A stretch of 64,000 nt of DNA, from the NCBI GenBank assembly GCA_049115715.1, contig JAGDZQ010000035.1, positions 1-64,000 on the forward strand. The letters run 5' to 3'. The notes under the pieces are model-generated. The model did not search any database. It was not told the origin of the DNA and was given only the letters and a program-made list of their open reading frames with translations. This DNA comes from JAMZMI01 sp049115715 (GTDB lineage: Bacteria > Bacteroidota > Bacteroidia > Cytophagales > Cyclobacteriaceae). The position numbers and the translations under genes are program-made. Shown here in pieces: positions 14,075 through 22,230 of the stretch (its first letter is position 1; every line of letters starts with the position of its first letter).

Positions 14075-15877
14075 ATGCAGATTTTGTGTTTTCTTTTCTT
14101 TCTTATTTCTCCATCTCAATACGTTGAAGTAGCTGACGGAACTGATGAGATTCTGATTGCAATTGATCAACTTCAGCATGTGGAAGATAAGACCCGTAGT
14201 TTGACTTTTGAGAATGTCTCAGCATCATCATTTCAAGAGAAATTCCGCGTTAATTCAGGTTTCAAACCAACAGATTACAACACTGAATCTGACTACTGGG
14301 TTAGAATTGGGATTGATATTCCGGGAGGGGAGAAGAACTATCTTTTGGAGTTTTATGACCAGACGATCGATTACTTGGATGTATACATCAAACATGAGGC
14401 GGATAGTAATTTCAATATCTATTCGATGGGGGATATGCAGGTATTTGACTCCAAGCCATTTCATCATAAAAACTTTGAAGTTCCATTATCCGATGAGGGT
14501 AAATACACATGCTATTTTAGGGTAAGAAGTCACGAGTATGCGGACATTAGAATTGCGATCAGGACTTACAATCGGTTCATTGAATATTCGCTTATTGAAT
14601 ACTTCATCTATGGCGTATTTTATGGAATGATACTCATTATCTCGCTGTACAATATTCTTATTTTTTGGGCAATCAAAGAAATTAGGTATTTGTATTACAC
14701 CTCTTACATCCTAAGTGTAGGGGTGTTTGCGATGAGTGTAGATGGGGTGGGGTATCAATATTTGTGGCCTAATGCTCCTCAATGGAACCAGATGGCACAT
14801 GGGATCGCACTTTTTCTTTTGATTTTTTGGGCAATACTATTTTCCAAAAAATTCCTCAATATGAAAATCAGAGCTCCTAGGATAGACAAGGTTTTGTCAA
14901 TGGTTTTGGTGGCTAGGGTTCTGTGGTTTTTATCCGCACTATTTTTTGATCAAGACCTCTTTCAGTACCGAAGCGTAGAAATCATACCTCTTGTCGTAAT
15001 ATTTATCGGGAGCATAGCTGTTTACATGCGAGGATACAAGCCGGCCAGGTTCTTTATCGTTGCATACGGAATTCTCTTTCTTGGATTTATTGCAAAGTCA
15101 CTTTTAATGCTGTCAATTATACCCTTTTACATAACAAGCTACTATAGTCTCCATTTGGCTTTTGTGCTTGAGATGTTGTTTTTATCGTTTGCGCTTAGCG
15201 ATAGAGTGAGGATATTGAAAGACAATAGAGATAGGGCGCATAGAAGGATTGTGATTCAACATGAGCAAAGTTCCAGATTAAAAGACAGATTGAATTCTCG
15301 GTTGGAATCGCAAATCGCTGAAAGAACCAGTGAGCTCAGAGAAAAAAATGAAGAGTTGGAGAAGCAGAAACGGGAAATCTCAGAAATCAATTCTTTACTG
15401 GATTTGGATAATTTTCGATTGATGAATGATATAAAAGTGATTCAAAAAGAGAGACTCCTCAATAATGAGCTTAGCTACGCAGAATTTCAAAATATTTTTA
15501 GCGGCGAAGAGGAATTACTTGAGATTCTCTCAGAATTCAAGTGGGGCGAAGGATACAAATGTGTCAAATGCGAAAACACCAATTTCAGTTCAGGGTCGGT
15601 TAGAAACAGTAGACGCTGTACCAAATGTGGCTATCAAGAATCTCCAACTACAAATACCCTCTTCCACAATATCAGATTTCCTTTGGATAAAGCCTTCTAT
15701 ATTTTTTATGAGTCAATGAATAAGGATCAATATTCTTTGACGGAGCTGTCGGATATGCTTTCTATAAGGAAAAGCACAGTTTGGAGCTTCAAAAAGAAGA
15801 TTCATGCAAAGACAAGACTTGAAAATGAAATGCTGTACAAAATTTTCAATAAAGTAAAAGAACCTGAAAATTCTTGA
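14075..15877 (+). CDS. 7TMR-DISM sensor fused to IS1595-like zinc-ribbon/HTH DNA-binding module
   Basis: Probable membrane-tethered transcription regulator. In order: signal peptide (residues 1-20); a periplasmic jelly-roll-like domain of the 7TMR-DISMED2 kind (about 30-165); a seven-helix membrane segment (about 175-385); a long coiled coil (about 390-450); then a C-terminal zinc ribbon with Cys496-x2-Cys499 and Cys515-x2-Cys518. Next come TNTLFHNIRFPLDKAFYIFY and a helix-turn-helix (about 553-580, SLTELSDMLSIRKSTVWSF). The ribbon-plus-HTH order and the T-x-x-F...L...W/F pattern match the N-terminal DNA-binding part of IS1595 transposases. The DDE catalytic domain is absent. No kinase, GGDEF or phosphatase domain is seen. 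The ATG at 14075 is preferred to a TTG two codons earlier. The next gene is susC, so I infer it controls the PUL. Confidence 0.82.
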   Translation: MQILCFLFFLISPSQYVEVADGTDEILIAIDQLQHVEDKTRSLTFENVSASSFQEKFRVNSGFKPTDYNTESDYWVRIGIDIPGGEKNYLLEFYDQTIDYLDVYIKHEADSNFNIYSMGDMQVFDSKPFHHKNFEVPLSDEGKYTCYFRVRSHEYADIRIAIRTYNRFIEYSLIEYFIYGVFYGMILIISLYNILIFWAIKEIRYLYYTSYILSVGVFAMSVDGVGYQYLWPNAPQWNQMAHGIALFLLIFWAILFSKKFLNMKIRAPRIDKVLSMVLVARVLWFLSALFFDQDLFQYRSVEIIPLVVIFIGSIAVYMRGYKPARFFIVAYGILFLGFIAKSLLMLSIIPFYITSYYSLHLAFVLEMLFLSFALSDRVRILKDNRDRAHRRIVIQHEQSSRLKDRLNSRLESQIAERTSELREKNEELEKQKREISEINSLLDLDNFRLMNDIKVIQKERLLNNELSYAEFQNIFSGEEELLEILSEFKWGEGYKCVKCENTNFSSGSVRNSRRCTKCGYQESPTTNTLFHNIRFPLDKAFYIFYESMNKDQYSLTELSDMLSIRKSTVWSFKKKIHAKTRLENEMLYKIFNKVKEPENS

Positions 15878-15916
15878 AAATTTAATTGTACTATTTAAAG
15901 TTTTTTTCTTTCAGAA

Positions 15917-16011
15917 ATTGATGTTTTTAAAGCGATACAGGTTCTACGCTATTTTATCATTGATTTTAATAACATTAAAAAATTGAATGTTATTAAAGCG
16001 TAACGAGTTCT
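15917..16011 (+). repeat. Direct repeat pair upstream of susC
   Basis: Two copies of a ~30-base sequence, ATTG(A)ATGTT-x-TTAAAGCG then x2-AC-x-GTTCT, lie at 15917-15945 and 15982-16011, about 65 bases apart. The second copy ends seven bases before the susC -7 box and covers the -33 position. Likely operator half-sites for a PUL regulator. Shared bases are seen directly; the role is inference. Confidence 0.7.
15965..15997. repeat. Perfect 12-bp inverted repeat upstream of susC
   Basis: TTTAATAACATT (15965-15976) is the exact reverse complement of AATGTTATTAAA (15986-15997), with a nine-base A-rich spacer. It overlaps the second direct repeat. It is either a dyad operator or a hairpin; no T run follows on the plus strand, so a terminator for the sensor gene is less likely. 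Confidence 0.75.
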
Positions 16012-16018
16012 GAAATTT

Positions 16019-16026
16019 TAATTTTG
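16019..16026 (+). promoter_or_regulatory. susC -7 promoter box
   Basis: TAATTTTG matches TAnnTTTG. No TTTG is present at the -33 distance, where the direct repeat sits instead, which suggests activator dependence. Predicted transcript start is near 16033, giving a leader of about 100 bases before susC. Confidence 0.6.
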
Positions 16027-16053
16027 TTAATTCTTCTTTCATTGTACTATTCT

Positions 16054-16075
16054 AATTTTTCAATATTGAAAAATT
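16054..16075. repeat. Perfect 22-bp palindrome in the susC leader
   Basis: Two 11-base arms, AATTTTTCAAT and its exact complement, meet without a spacer between the predicted transcript start and the susC ATG. It could be an operator for a dimeric repressor. As RNA it has no loop, so a protein-binding DNA site is more likely. Confidence 0.7.
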
Positions 16076-16133
16076 TTGGCGAATAATAACGAAATCACTA
16101 ATGTTGTGTCGGAAGAAAACGATTGCAACACAA

Positions 16134-19121
16134 ATGAATCTAATTAAGCACGCTTTTGCCTTCATCGTTGTTATAATATCATTTACACTTCAAGCTCAGG
16201 AGTATAAAATCTCGGGGACTGTAATAGATAAGGAGTCTAAAGAGGCACTCATTGGAGCCACCATTTTAGAAAAGGGAACAACGAACGGAACTATAACTGA
16301 TTTCGATGGAGGGTTTGAGCTGACCATTTCGTCGGAAAACGCACTGCTGGATGTTTCATACATTGGTTATCTATCTCAAGAAGTCAATACACAAGGAAGG
16401 TCTTTAATAAATATCTCATTGGCTCTGGACATCTCAGAGCTTGAAGAAATTGTCGTTATCGGATATGGGTCAGTAAGAAAAAGCGATCTGACCGGTTCGG
16501 TTTCTTCATTGAGGGGAGATGATTTGGTGAAAATCCCATCTGCATCTCCTGAACAAGCCCTTCAAGGTAAAATGGCCGGAGTTCAGGTTATAAGTAATTC
16601 GGGAGCACCCGGAGAGAGTCCAACCGTCAGGATCAGAGGAGTGGGTACGTTTGAGAATGCAGATCCGATTTTTGTGGTAGATGGTTTAATCCTTGATGAT
16701 ATTTCCTTTCTCAACTCTGCTGATATAGAATCTATTGAAGTGCTGAAAGACGCCTCTGCTACTGCCATGTACGGTTCGAGAGGTGCTAACGGTGTAATCA
16801 TTGTTTCCACTAAGGCTGGTCAAAGTTCAGGTAAGATTCAGGTCAATGTCAATTCAGAATTTAATATCCAAACGATTCAAAAGTACGTGGATGTTTTGGA
16901 TGACCAAGAATTTGGACGTGTTATCCAAGAAGTGCAACCAGGTACGTTCAACAATTTGGCTTTGCTGGAACACACAGATTGGCAGCAGGAGGTTTACAGA
17001 GATTATGCACCGATTCACAATCATCAATTGTCCGTGAGTGGGGGTGGAGAAAAAAGCACATATTATCTGGGCGCAGGATACTTTAAGCAGGAGGGAGTGA
17101 TTCCCAAGTCTGGGTATGAGCGTATCACACTGAAAATTAATAATGTATATAAGCCAGCTAATTTTTTAAAACTGGGGCACAATTTCACGATCACAGAAAC
17201 TGATAAAAAAAATGGATCAAGCGTAGTTGCTTCAACCTTAAGAGCTTGGCCAACCGACGCTCCTTATACGACACATCCAGTAACCGGTGAACGAATATTT
17301 GCCAATGTTCGAGGCAATGGAAACCCTCTGGCGGCTATAGAATTTAATAATAGTAGCAGAGAAGCGCTTAGAGCAGTAGGCAACTTTTACGGGGAATTTT
17401 CTTTTTTGAAAAATTTCACACTGAGGTCTAGCTATGGAATTGACAATGAATATACCGACGATCATTCCTTTACCCCTGTTTTCTTCGTATCACCTCAGCA
17501 AAACAATGATCAATCGAGAATATCGAAAGCAAAGGGCGAGAGGACAAATTGGCTGTGGGAGAACACCCTGAGCTATCAACTTGACCTTCCAAGACATTCA
17601 ATAAATGCAGTTATTGGTTACACAACTCAGGAGGACAATTTTGAGGATTTTAATGGAAGGACAGAAGCTTTGCTTCGAGATGATATTCAATATATTAATT
17701 CTGGATTGGCTCAAGACTTGACGGAGATAAGTATCAATCAAGCAGCCAGCATTCAGTCAAGAATCTCTTATTTGTTTAGGGTTAATTACGTAGCGATGGA
17801 TAAATATTTATTCACAGCTACATATAGAAGGGATGGCTCCTCCATATTCTCTGATCAGAATAGATGGGGGGACTTCCCTTCTTTTGCTGTAGGCTGGAGA
17901 ATTATAGACGAGTCTTTCATGCAAGACATTTCGTTCCTATCCAATCTCAAATTGAGAGCAAGTTGGGGAATCATCGGAAACGATAAGATTGATGCGAGCG
18001 ATCGTTTCACTACAATCAACACAAATGCTGGTGCAGTATTCGGAGCAAGTGATAATGAAATATTATATCCAGGAGCAACCTACGGCACCACAGGTAATCC
18101 CGCTCTTCGCTGGGAAGAATCACAGCAGACTGACATTGGATTGGAGGCCGGATTTTACAACGATAAACTTACTTTCGAATTTGACTACTATAATAAGCTA
18201 ACGAAAGACATTCTCATTTCACTTGGAGTACCTGCTCACTTGGGAAATGGTGGTTTCGCTACGGTTAGATACAATGCTGCAAGTGTCAGAAATGAAGGTC
18301 TAGAGTTTACTTCTTCGTGGAGAGACCATGTCTCAAATGTAGATTATGGAGTTACCCTGATGGCAACCACAGTGAAAAACAAAGTCACCAAGATGGGAGA
18401 CAGTGGAGCTGAAAATGCTTTCCTAACAGGTAATCTGGGCAATGGACAGAGTGTCAAAAGGGTAGCCATAGGTGAGCCTATCGGCTATTTCTATGGATAT
18501 AAAATAGACGGGGTTTTTCAAAATGAATCCGAGCTTGATTTGCCTCGTACCTCTCAGCAGGGTGTGGGCGATTTCAGGTTTGTAGATGTTACTGGAGATG
18601 GAGAGATCACGCCAGACGATAGAACTTTTCTGGGTTCACCAATTCCTGATTTGATATACGGACTGAGTGCGAATGCATCATATCGTGGTTTTGAGATTTC
18701 GATGGACTTTCAAGGGGAGCTTGGAAAGGAAATCTATGATGGGAAGGATGCTGTTCGTGCTTCACAGTATAATTATCAATCAAGAGTTCTTAATTATTGG
18801 ACGGGTGAGGGGTCTACAAATTCAGAACCAAGACTATCAGCTTCCGGCCCGAATTACAGTCCATCTGACTGGTTTATTCAAGATGGTTCTTATTTAAGAT
18901 TGAGGACACTCACGCTGGCGTACAACCTACCTCAAACGCTGATTGATGGAGCAAAAATACAATCAGCGAAAGTGTATTTGAGAGGAACTAATTTATTCAC
19001 GATAACAGAATACGACGGATATACACCTGAGATAGGAGGTGGTCTGAGAAATAGTGGCATTGATACCGGCTTGTATCCGGTGACTAGTGTATATGCGATC
19101 GGTGTAAACCTTGGATTTTAA
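16134..19121 (+). CDS. susC: SusC/RagA-family TonB-dependent outer-membrane transporter
   Basis: Outer-membrane importer of oligosaccharides that works with the SusD lipoprotein and TonB. The ATG at 16134 gives a clean signal peptide ending LQAQ; an ATG 11 codons earlier adds a basic stretch that weakens it. The mature N-terminus is a CarboxypepD_reg-like domain (ISGTVIDKESKEALIGATILEKGT). Next are the TonB-box/plug entry (EEIVVIGYGSVRKSDLTGSVSSL) and the SusC plug signature (VRIRGVGTFENADPIFVVDGL, SIEVLKDASATAMYGSRGANGVII). A beta-barrel follows, ending in LGF. At 995 aa it is normal. It is the first gene of a compact operon; susD starts on the same base where susC ends. Confidence 0.96.
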   Translation: MNLIKHAFAFIVVIISFTLQAQEYKISGTVIDKESKEALIGATILEKGTTNGTITDFDGGFELTISSENALLDVSYIGYLSQEVNTQGRSLINISLALDISELEEIVVIGYGSVRKSDLTGSVSSLRGDDLVKIPSASPEQALQGKMAGVQVISNSGAPGESPTVRIRGVGTFENADPIFVVDGLILDDISFLNSADIESIEVLKDASATAMYGSRGANGVIIVSTKAGQSSGKIQVNVNSEFNIQTIQKYVDVLDDQEFGRVIQEVQPGTFNNLALLEHTDWQQEVYRDYAPIHNHQLSVSGGGEKSTYYLGAGYFKQEGVIPKSGYERITLKINNVYKPANFLKLGHNFTITETDKKNGSSVVASTLRAWPTDAPYTTHPVTGERIFANVRGNGNPLAAIEFNNSSREALRAVGNFYGEFSFLKNFTLRSSYGIDNEYTDDHSFTPVFFVSPQQNNDQSRISKAKGERTNWLWENTLSYQLDLPRHSINAVIGYTTQEDNFEDFNGRTEALLRDDIQYINSGLAQDLTEISINQAASIQSRISYLFRVNYVAMDKYLFTATYRRDGSSIFSDQNRWGDFPSFAVGWRIIDESFMQDISFLSNLKLRASWGIIGNDKIDASDRFTTINTNAGAVFGASDNEILYPGATYGTTGNPALRWEESQQTDIGLEAGFYNDKLTFEFDYYNKLTKDILISLGVPAHLGNGGFATVRYNAASVRNEGLEFTSSWRDHVSNVDYGVTLMATTVKNKVTKMGDSGAENAFLTGNLGNGQSVKRVAIGEPIGYFYGYKIDGVFQNESELDLPRTSQQGVGDFRFVDVTGDGEITPDDRTFLGSPIPDLIYGLSANASYRGFEISMDFQGELGKEIYDGKDAVRASQYNYQSRVLNYWTGEGSTNSEPRLSASGPNYSPSDWFIQDGSYLRLRTLTLAYNLPQTLIDGAKIQSAKVYLRGTNLFTITEYDGYTPEIGGGLRNSGIDTGLYPVTSVYAIGVNLGF

Positions 19122-20632
19122 TGATCTATACCATGATTAATAAGATAAAAAAACATCATAACAAGATCATATTGCTGGCTAGCATGATCTTAATTATTGG
19201 GTGCAAGGAGGATTTTCTTGAAAACCCGCCGCTTACAACTACCACAGATGAAATCTATCCATCATCAGCATCTGAAGCGCTTTTAGTTACGAACGGAGCA
19301 TATAACACATTTAGAAACTGGTGGATTTCTGGAGGATATCCGTTAGCTAACATTATGTCGGATGATCAGACTAAAGGAAGTGAAGACGGCTCTAACCCCG
19401 ATCTACAGCAATTCGAGGATTTTTCTTATAGTGCCAGCCATCAATACATAGCTGCATGGTATCAGACGATTTATCAAGGAATTAGAAGAGCTCATGTGGT
19501 GATAGAAAAAGTTCCTGAAATAGATATGGATGAAGATTTGCGTAGCAGGTATGTGGCTGAGGCGAAATTCATAAGAGCTTATATGTATTTCACATTGGTT
19601 AGCATTTTTGATGAAGTGCCCCTTGTTACAACACTGAATCCAGATAGGATAGTGCCAAAGTCCACAGCCAATGATATTTATGATCAGTTAATTATCCCCG
19701 ATCTTCTGGCGTGCATTGATCTTCTCCCTGAGAAAAGTGAATATGCTGCATCTGAGGCGGGAAGAGCTACACGTGGAGCCGCTAAATCGCTCCTTGCAAG
19801 AGTGTATCTCTTTAGAGGAGACTTTGTCAATGCCGAAAAATATTCATTAGAAGTCATACTCTCAGGCGAGTATCAGCTTGATCCCGATTTTGCCAATGTC
19901 TTTACCGTCGAAGGACAACATGGGATAGGTTCCATATTCGAAATCGGGGCATTGCAAGCTGGGTTTGGAGATGGAGGTAATCAATACGGAAATACTCAGG
20001 GAGTGAGAGGCAATCCTAATTGGGGTTGGGGGTTTGGAAGACCAACATGGGATTTTCTTAACTCATTTGAAGCAGAAGACCCAAGGATGGATGCATCTGT
20101 GATTTTTCTAGGAGAGGTACTCGGTGGGACAGAAATAGTTGGGGATGCCAATACCTCTGATACTACCTACAATGAAAATGATCAGATAATTGAAATCGAA
20201 TGCTACAACCAAAAGGTCTATGTGGAAGGATCAGAAAGCACTCAGGAGAATTTCGGACACAACCGCAAAATTCTTAGATACGCAGATGTCCTTTTGATGG
20301 CTGCCGAAGCTCTGAATGAAAACGATAAGATCACTGAATCAAGGACATACTTAAATCTGGTAAGAGAAAGAGCGAGAGGGGGAAACACCACGATTCTTCC
20401 CGATATAACAACTGATGACAAAGTGGAACTGAGGCAAGCCATTTGGGATGAAAGGAGATCAGAATTGGCTTTTGAAAGTCTTAGATATTTTGATTTGAAA
20501 CGAACCAATAGAATGATGGAGGTATTAGGGCCACTTGGATTCACCCCAAAGTATACGCATTGCCCCATTCCTCAGCAGGAAATTGACCTTACAGAAGGAG
20601 GCATAGCTCAGCATCCTGATTGGGCGAATTAA
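19121..20632 (+). CDS. susD: SusD/RagB-family glycan-binding lipoprotein
   Basis: Surface lipoprotein that forms the lid of the SusC transporter. Lipobox LIIGC is preceded by a basic n-region; mature start CKEDFLENPP is typical for SusD. TPR-like helical SusD features follow (RYVAEAKFIRAYMYFTLV, AKSLLARVYLFRGDF), ending with the RagB/SusD C-terminal NRKILRYADVLLMAAEALNE ... LRQAIWDERRSELAFE pattern. The ORF starts at ATG 19121, overlapping the susC TAA by one base (TAATG). A second ATG at 19133 is also possible. The 503-aa length is normal. Ligand not predictable from sequence. Confidence 0.95.
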   Translation: MIYTMINKIKKHHNKIILLASMILIIGCKEDFLENPPLTTTTDEIYPSSASEALLVTNGAYNTFRNWWISGGYPLANIMSDDQTKGSEDGSNPDLQQFEDFSYSASHQYIAAWYQTIYQGIRRAHVVIEKVPEIDMDEDLRSRYVAEAKFIRAYMYFTLVSIFDEVPLVTTLNPDRIVPKSTANDIYDQLIIPDLLACIDLLPEKSEYAASEAGRATRGAAKSLLARVYLFRGDFVNAEKYSLEVILSGEYQLDPDFANVFTVEGQHGIGSIFEIGALQAGFGDGGNQYGNTQGVRGNPNWGWGFGRPTWDFLNSFEAEDPRMDASVIFLGEVLGGTEIVGDANTSDTTYNENDQIIEIECYNQKVYVEGSESTQENFGHNRKILRYADVLLMAAEALNENDKITESRTYLNLVRERARGGNTTILPDITTDDKVELRQAIWDERRSELAFESLRYFDLKRTNRMMEVLGPLGFTPKYTHCPIPQQEIDLTEGGIAQHPDWAN

Positions 20633-20689
20633 GAGTTTTTTTAGGAAGTATTAAACAACAATTAATAATCAAACAAACAATTGAATATC

Positions 20690-22042
20690 ATGAGAAAAAT
20701 CAAACTTTTATCTGGATTGATGCTAATGATGGCGACTACTCTTTTTCTCGCCAACTGTGGTGATGATAACGAGCCAGCCACATTCACGCTAGTGAGTTTA
20801 ACGGCTGGAGATGTCGATTTGGCAGGAGTTACTTCTGCAGTTAACGTACCTGAAGATGCCGTAATAGAAGCCGTGTTCTCTTCGGACGTAGAAGCAGCTA
20901 CTGCTACCACAACCACCATTGACATTAAAGACGGTGATGGAGAAGCTCAAGAATACAGTGTAGCTATTAGTGGTGCAACTGTTACGATTACACCTACAAA
21001 TGGCTGGCCTGGAGGTTCGCAGTTTACGATTGAACTGGCTTCTACCATTGCTGGAGTAAATGGAGCTGTATTTGCAGGAAACTCTTTAACGTTCAGAACA
21101 TCGGGAATTTTTGTACCAAACAGAGACACACAGGTTCTTCACCTTAGTTTCGATGATGCTTCGTCAACAGATGAGACAGGCTTGCAAACAGTTAAAACTG
21201 TAGGAACGGTCACTTATGACACAGATAGAAGAGGAACTGCTAGTGCTTCGGCTTATTTTGATGGCAATGGAGGAATCGTTGAAGTAGCTCATGCTGCTGA
21301 TTTGGTAGAAGGATCAAAGACAATCAGTTTTTGGTACAAAACAGCCTTAGCAGATTATGAAGGAGCCGAAGGAACAGATAATCCTCAAACCAGATTCTTG
21401 TTTGGACTAGGTGTTGAAAGAGGATATATGCTGGAGCTGGGAAGAAGAAGCAACGATGCTACTTCTGATGGTTACGATAGAATTTTTATGAAGATGGCAA
21501 CCAATCATGTCAATGTTGGAACCAATAGTACGTCCGTTCCAGAAGCTACAGCGTGGACAGAACTTAACGCTGATAGAGTAGAAGACGATCTATCCGATGA
21601 AACAAGAGGCAGTGGCTATAGCTATGTAATTGATGCTATGGAAGGAGATGCATCTTTTGTTCGTACTAACGCCATGGATGACTGGGTACACTTCGTAATG
21701 GTTGTTGATGGATCTGCGCAAACCAAAACAATTTTCGTCGATGGTGAAAAATGGGCAACTTTTACGTGGAAAGCTTCAGGACATGACTGGTTGTTTGGAG
21801 ATATGAGCTTAAAAGATATCAACAATGATGGCAGTGCCCTTGAGACAATCGAAGGTAGCTTAGCGATAGGTTTTGCAGGGTCTTCTACCAATGAGGCCAC
21901 AGGTTGGGCGAATCATACGACCAACTTATCCAATGCAGCAAATCAGAAAAAATTCTTCAAAGGAGGAGTTGATGAATTCAGAATCTTTAGTATTCCGTTC
22001 TCTGATGCAGATGTGAAAATGCTTTATGACAATGAAAAATAA
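20690..22042 (+). CDS. Surface lipoprotein with Big_5-like and LamG/concanavalin-like domains
   Basis: Occupies the position of a surface glycan-binding protein (SusE/F place) in the PUL. Lipobox LANC at about residue 20. An Ig-like domain of the Big_5 kind spans about residues 30-145 (VPEDAVIEAVFSSDV ... SLTFRTSG). A laminin-G/concanavalin-like domain spans about 155-450 (LHLSFDDASSTDETG ... ASAYFDGNGG, KTISFWYKT, FVMVVDGSAQTKTIFVDGE, VDEFRIFSIPFSDADV). LamG domains often bind glycans. The ATG at 20690 is preferred to a TTG three codons earlier. It follows susD by about 57 bases. After it comes a palindromic insertion element, which may set its expression apart from the enzyme genes. Confidence 0.85.
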   Translation: MRKIKLLSGLMLMMATTLFLANCGDDNEPATFTLVSLTAGDVDLAGVTSAVNVPEDAVIEAVFSSDVEAATATTTTIDIKDGDGEAQEYSVAISGATVTITPTNGWPGGSQFTIELASTIAGVNGAVFAGNSLTFRTSGIFVPNRDTQVLHLSFDDASSTDETGLQTVKTVGTVTYDTDRRGTASASAYFDGNGGIVEVAHAADLVEGSKTISFWYKTALADYEGAEGTDNPQTRFLFGLGVERGYMLELGRRSNDATSDGYDRIFMKMATNHVNVGTNSTSVPEATAWTELNADRVEDDLSDETRGSGYSYVIDAMEGDASFVRTNAMDDWVHFVMVVDGSAQTKTIFVDGEKWATFTWKASGHDWLFGDMSLKDINNDGSALETIEGSLAIGFAGSSTNEATGWANHTTNLSNAANQKKFFKGGVDEFRIFSIPFSDADVKMLYDNEK

Positions 22043-22064
22043 TCTGTTTTTTTAGTTTGTTCCG

Positions 22065-22199
22065 AATGAGGCTGTTTCGAAAACAATAAAAACAATAAAA
22101 ACAATATGTTCGGGTCACATTGAGCCTGTCGAAATGATAAACTATTGAGTTTCGACAAGCTCAACCTGACACATCATTGAGTTTTCGAGACGCCTTATT
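22065..22199. repeat. MITE-like palindromic insertion with terminal inverted repeats
   Basis: The ends AATGAGGCTGTTTCGAAAAC (22065-22084) and the complement of AATAAGGCGTCTCGAAAAC (22181-22199) form a ~20-base terminal inverted repeat with a few differences. Inside lies a second imperfect inverted repeat. The element sits between the LamG gene and the first GH144 gene, and its right end runs into the upstream end of that open frame. The repeat type (TTCGACAAGCTCAA core) is one I recall as dispersed in Bacteroidota genomes; copy number here is unknown. Confidence 0.7.
22114..22170. repeat. REP-like inner palindrome (CGACAAGCTCAA core)
   Basis: GTCACATTGAGCCTGTCGAAAT (arm 22114-22135, read 5'-3') and the arm at 22149-22170, with core TTTCGACAAGCTCAA, are near complements across a 13-base loop. 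They would form a strong RNA hairpin inside the PUL transcript. It is nested in the larger terminal-repeat element. Confidence 0.72.
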
Positions 22200-22230
22200 T
22201 TTTAACTTTAGTAATCTTTTCAGAACCACT

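Noticed and set aside
14075..15877. Zinc ribbon/HTH as leftover of a transposon inserted into a sensor gene
   Set aside because: The frame is continuous from the 7TM part through the coiled coil into the ribbon, the gene ends soon after the HTH, and no DDE domain, terminal repeats or target duplication are seen. A stable fusion fits better.
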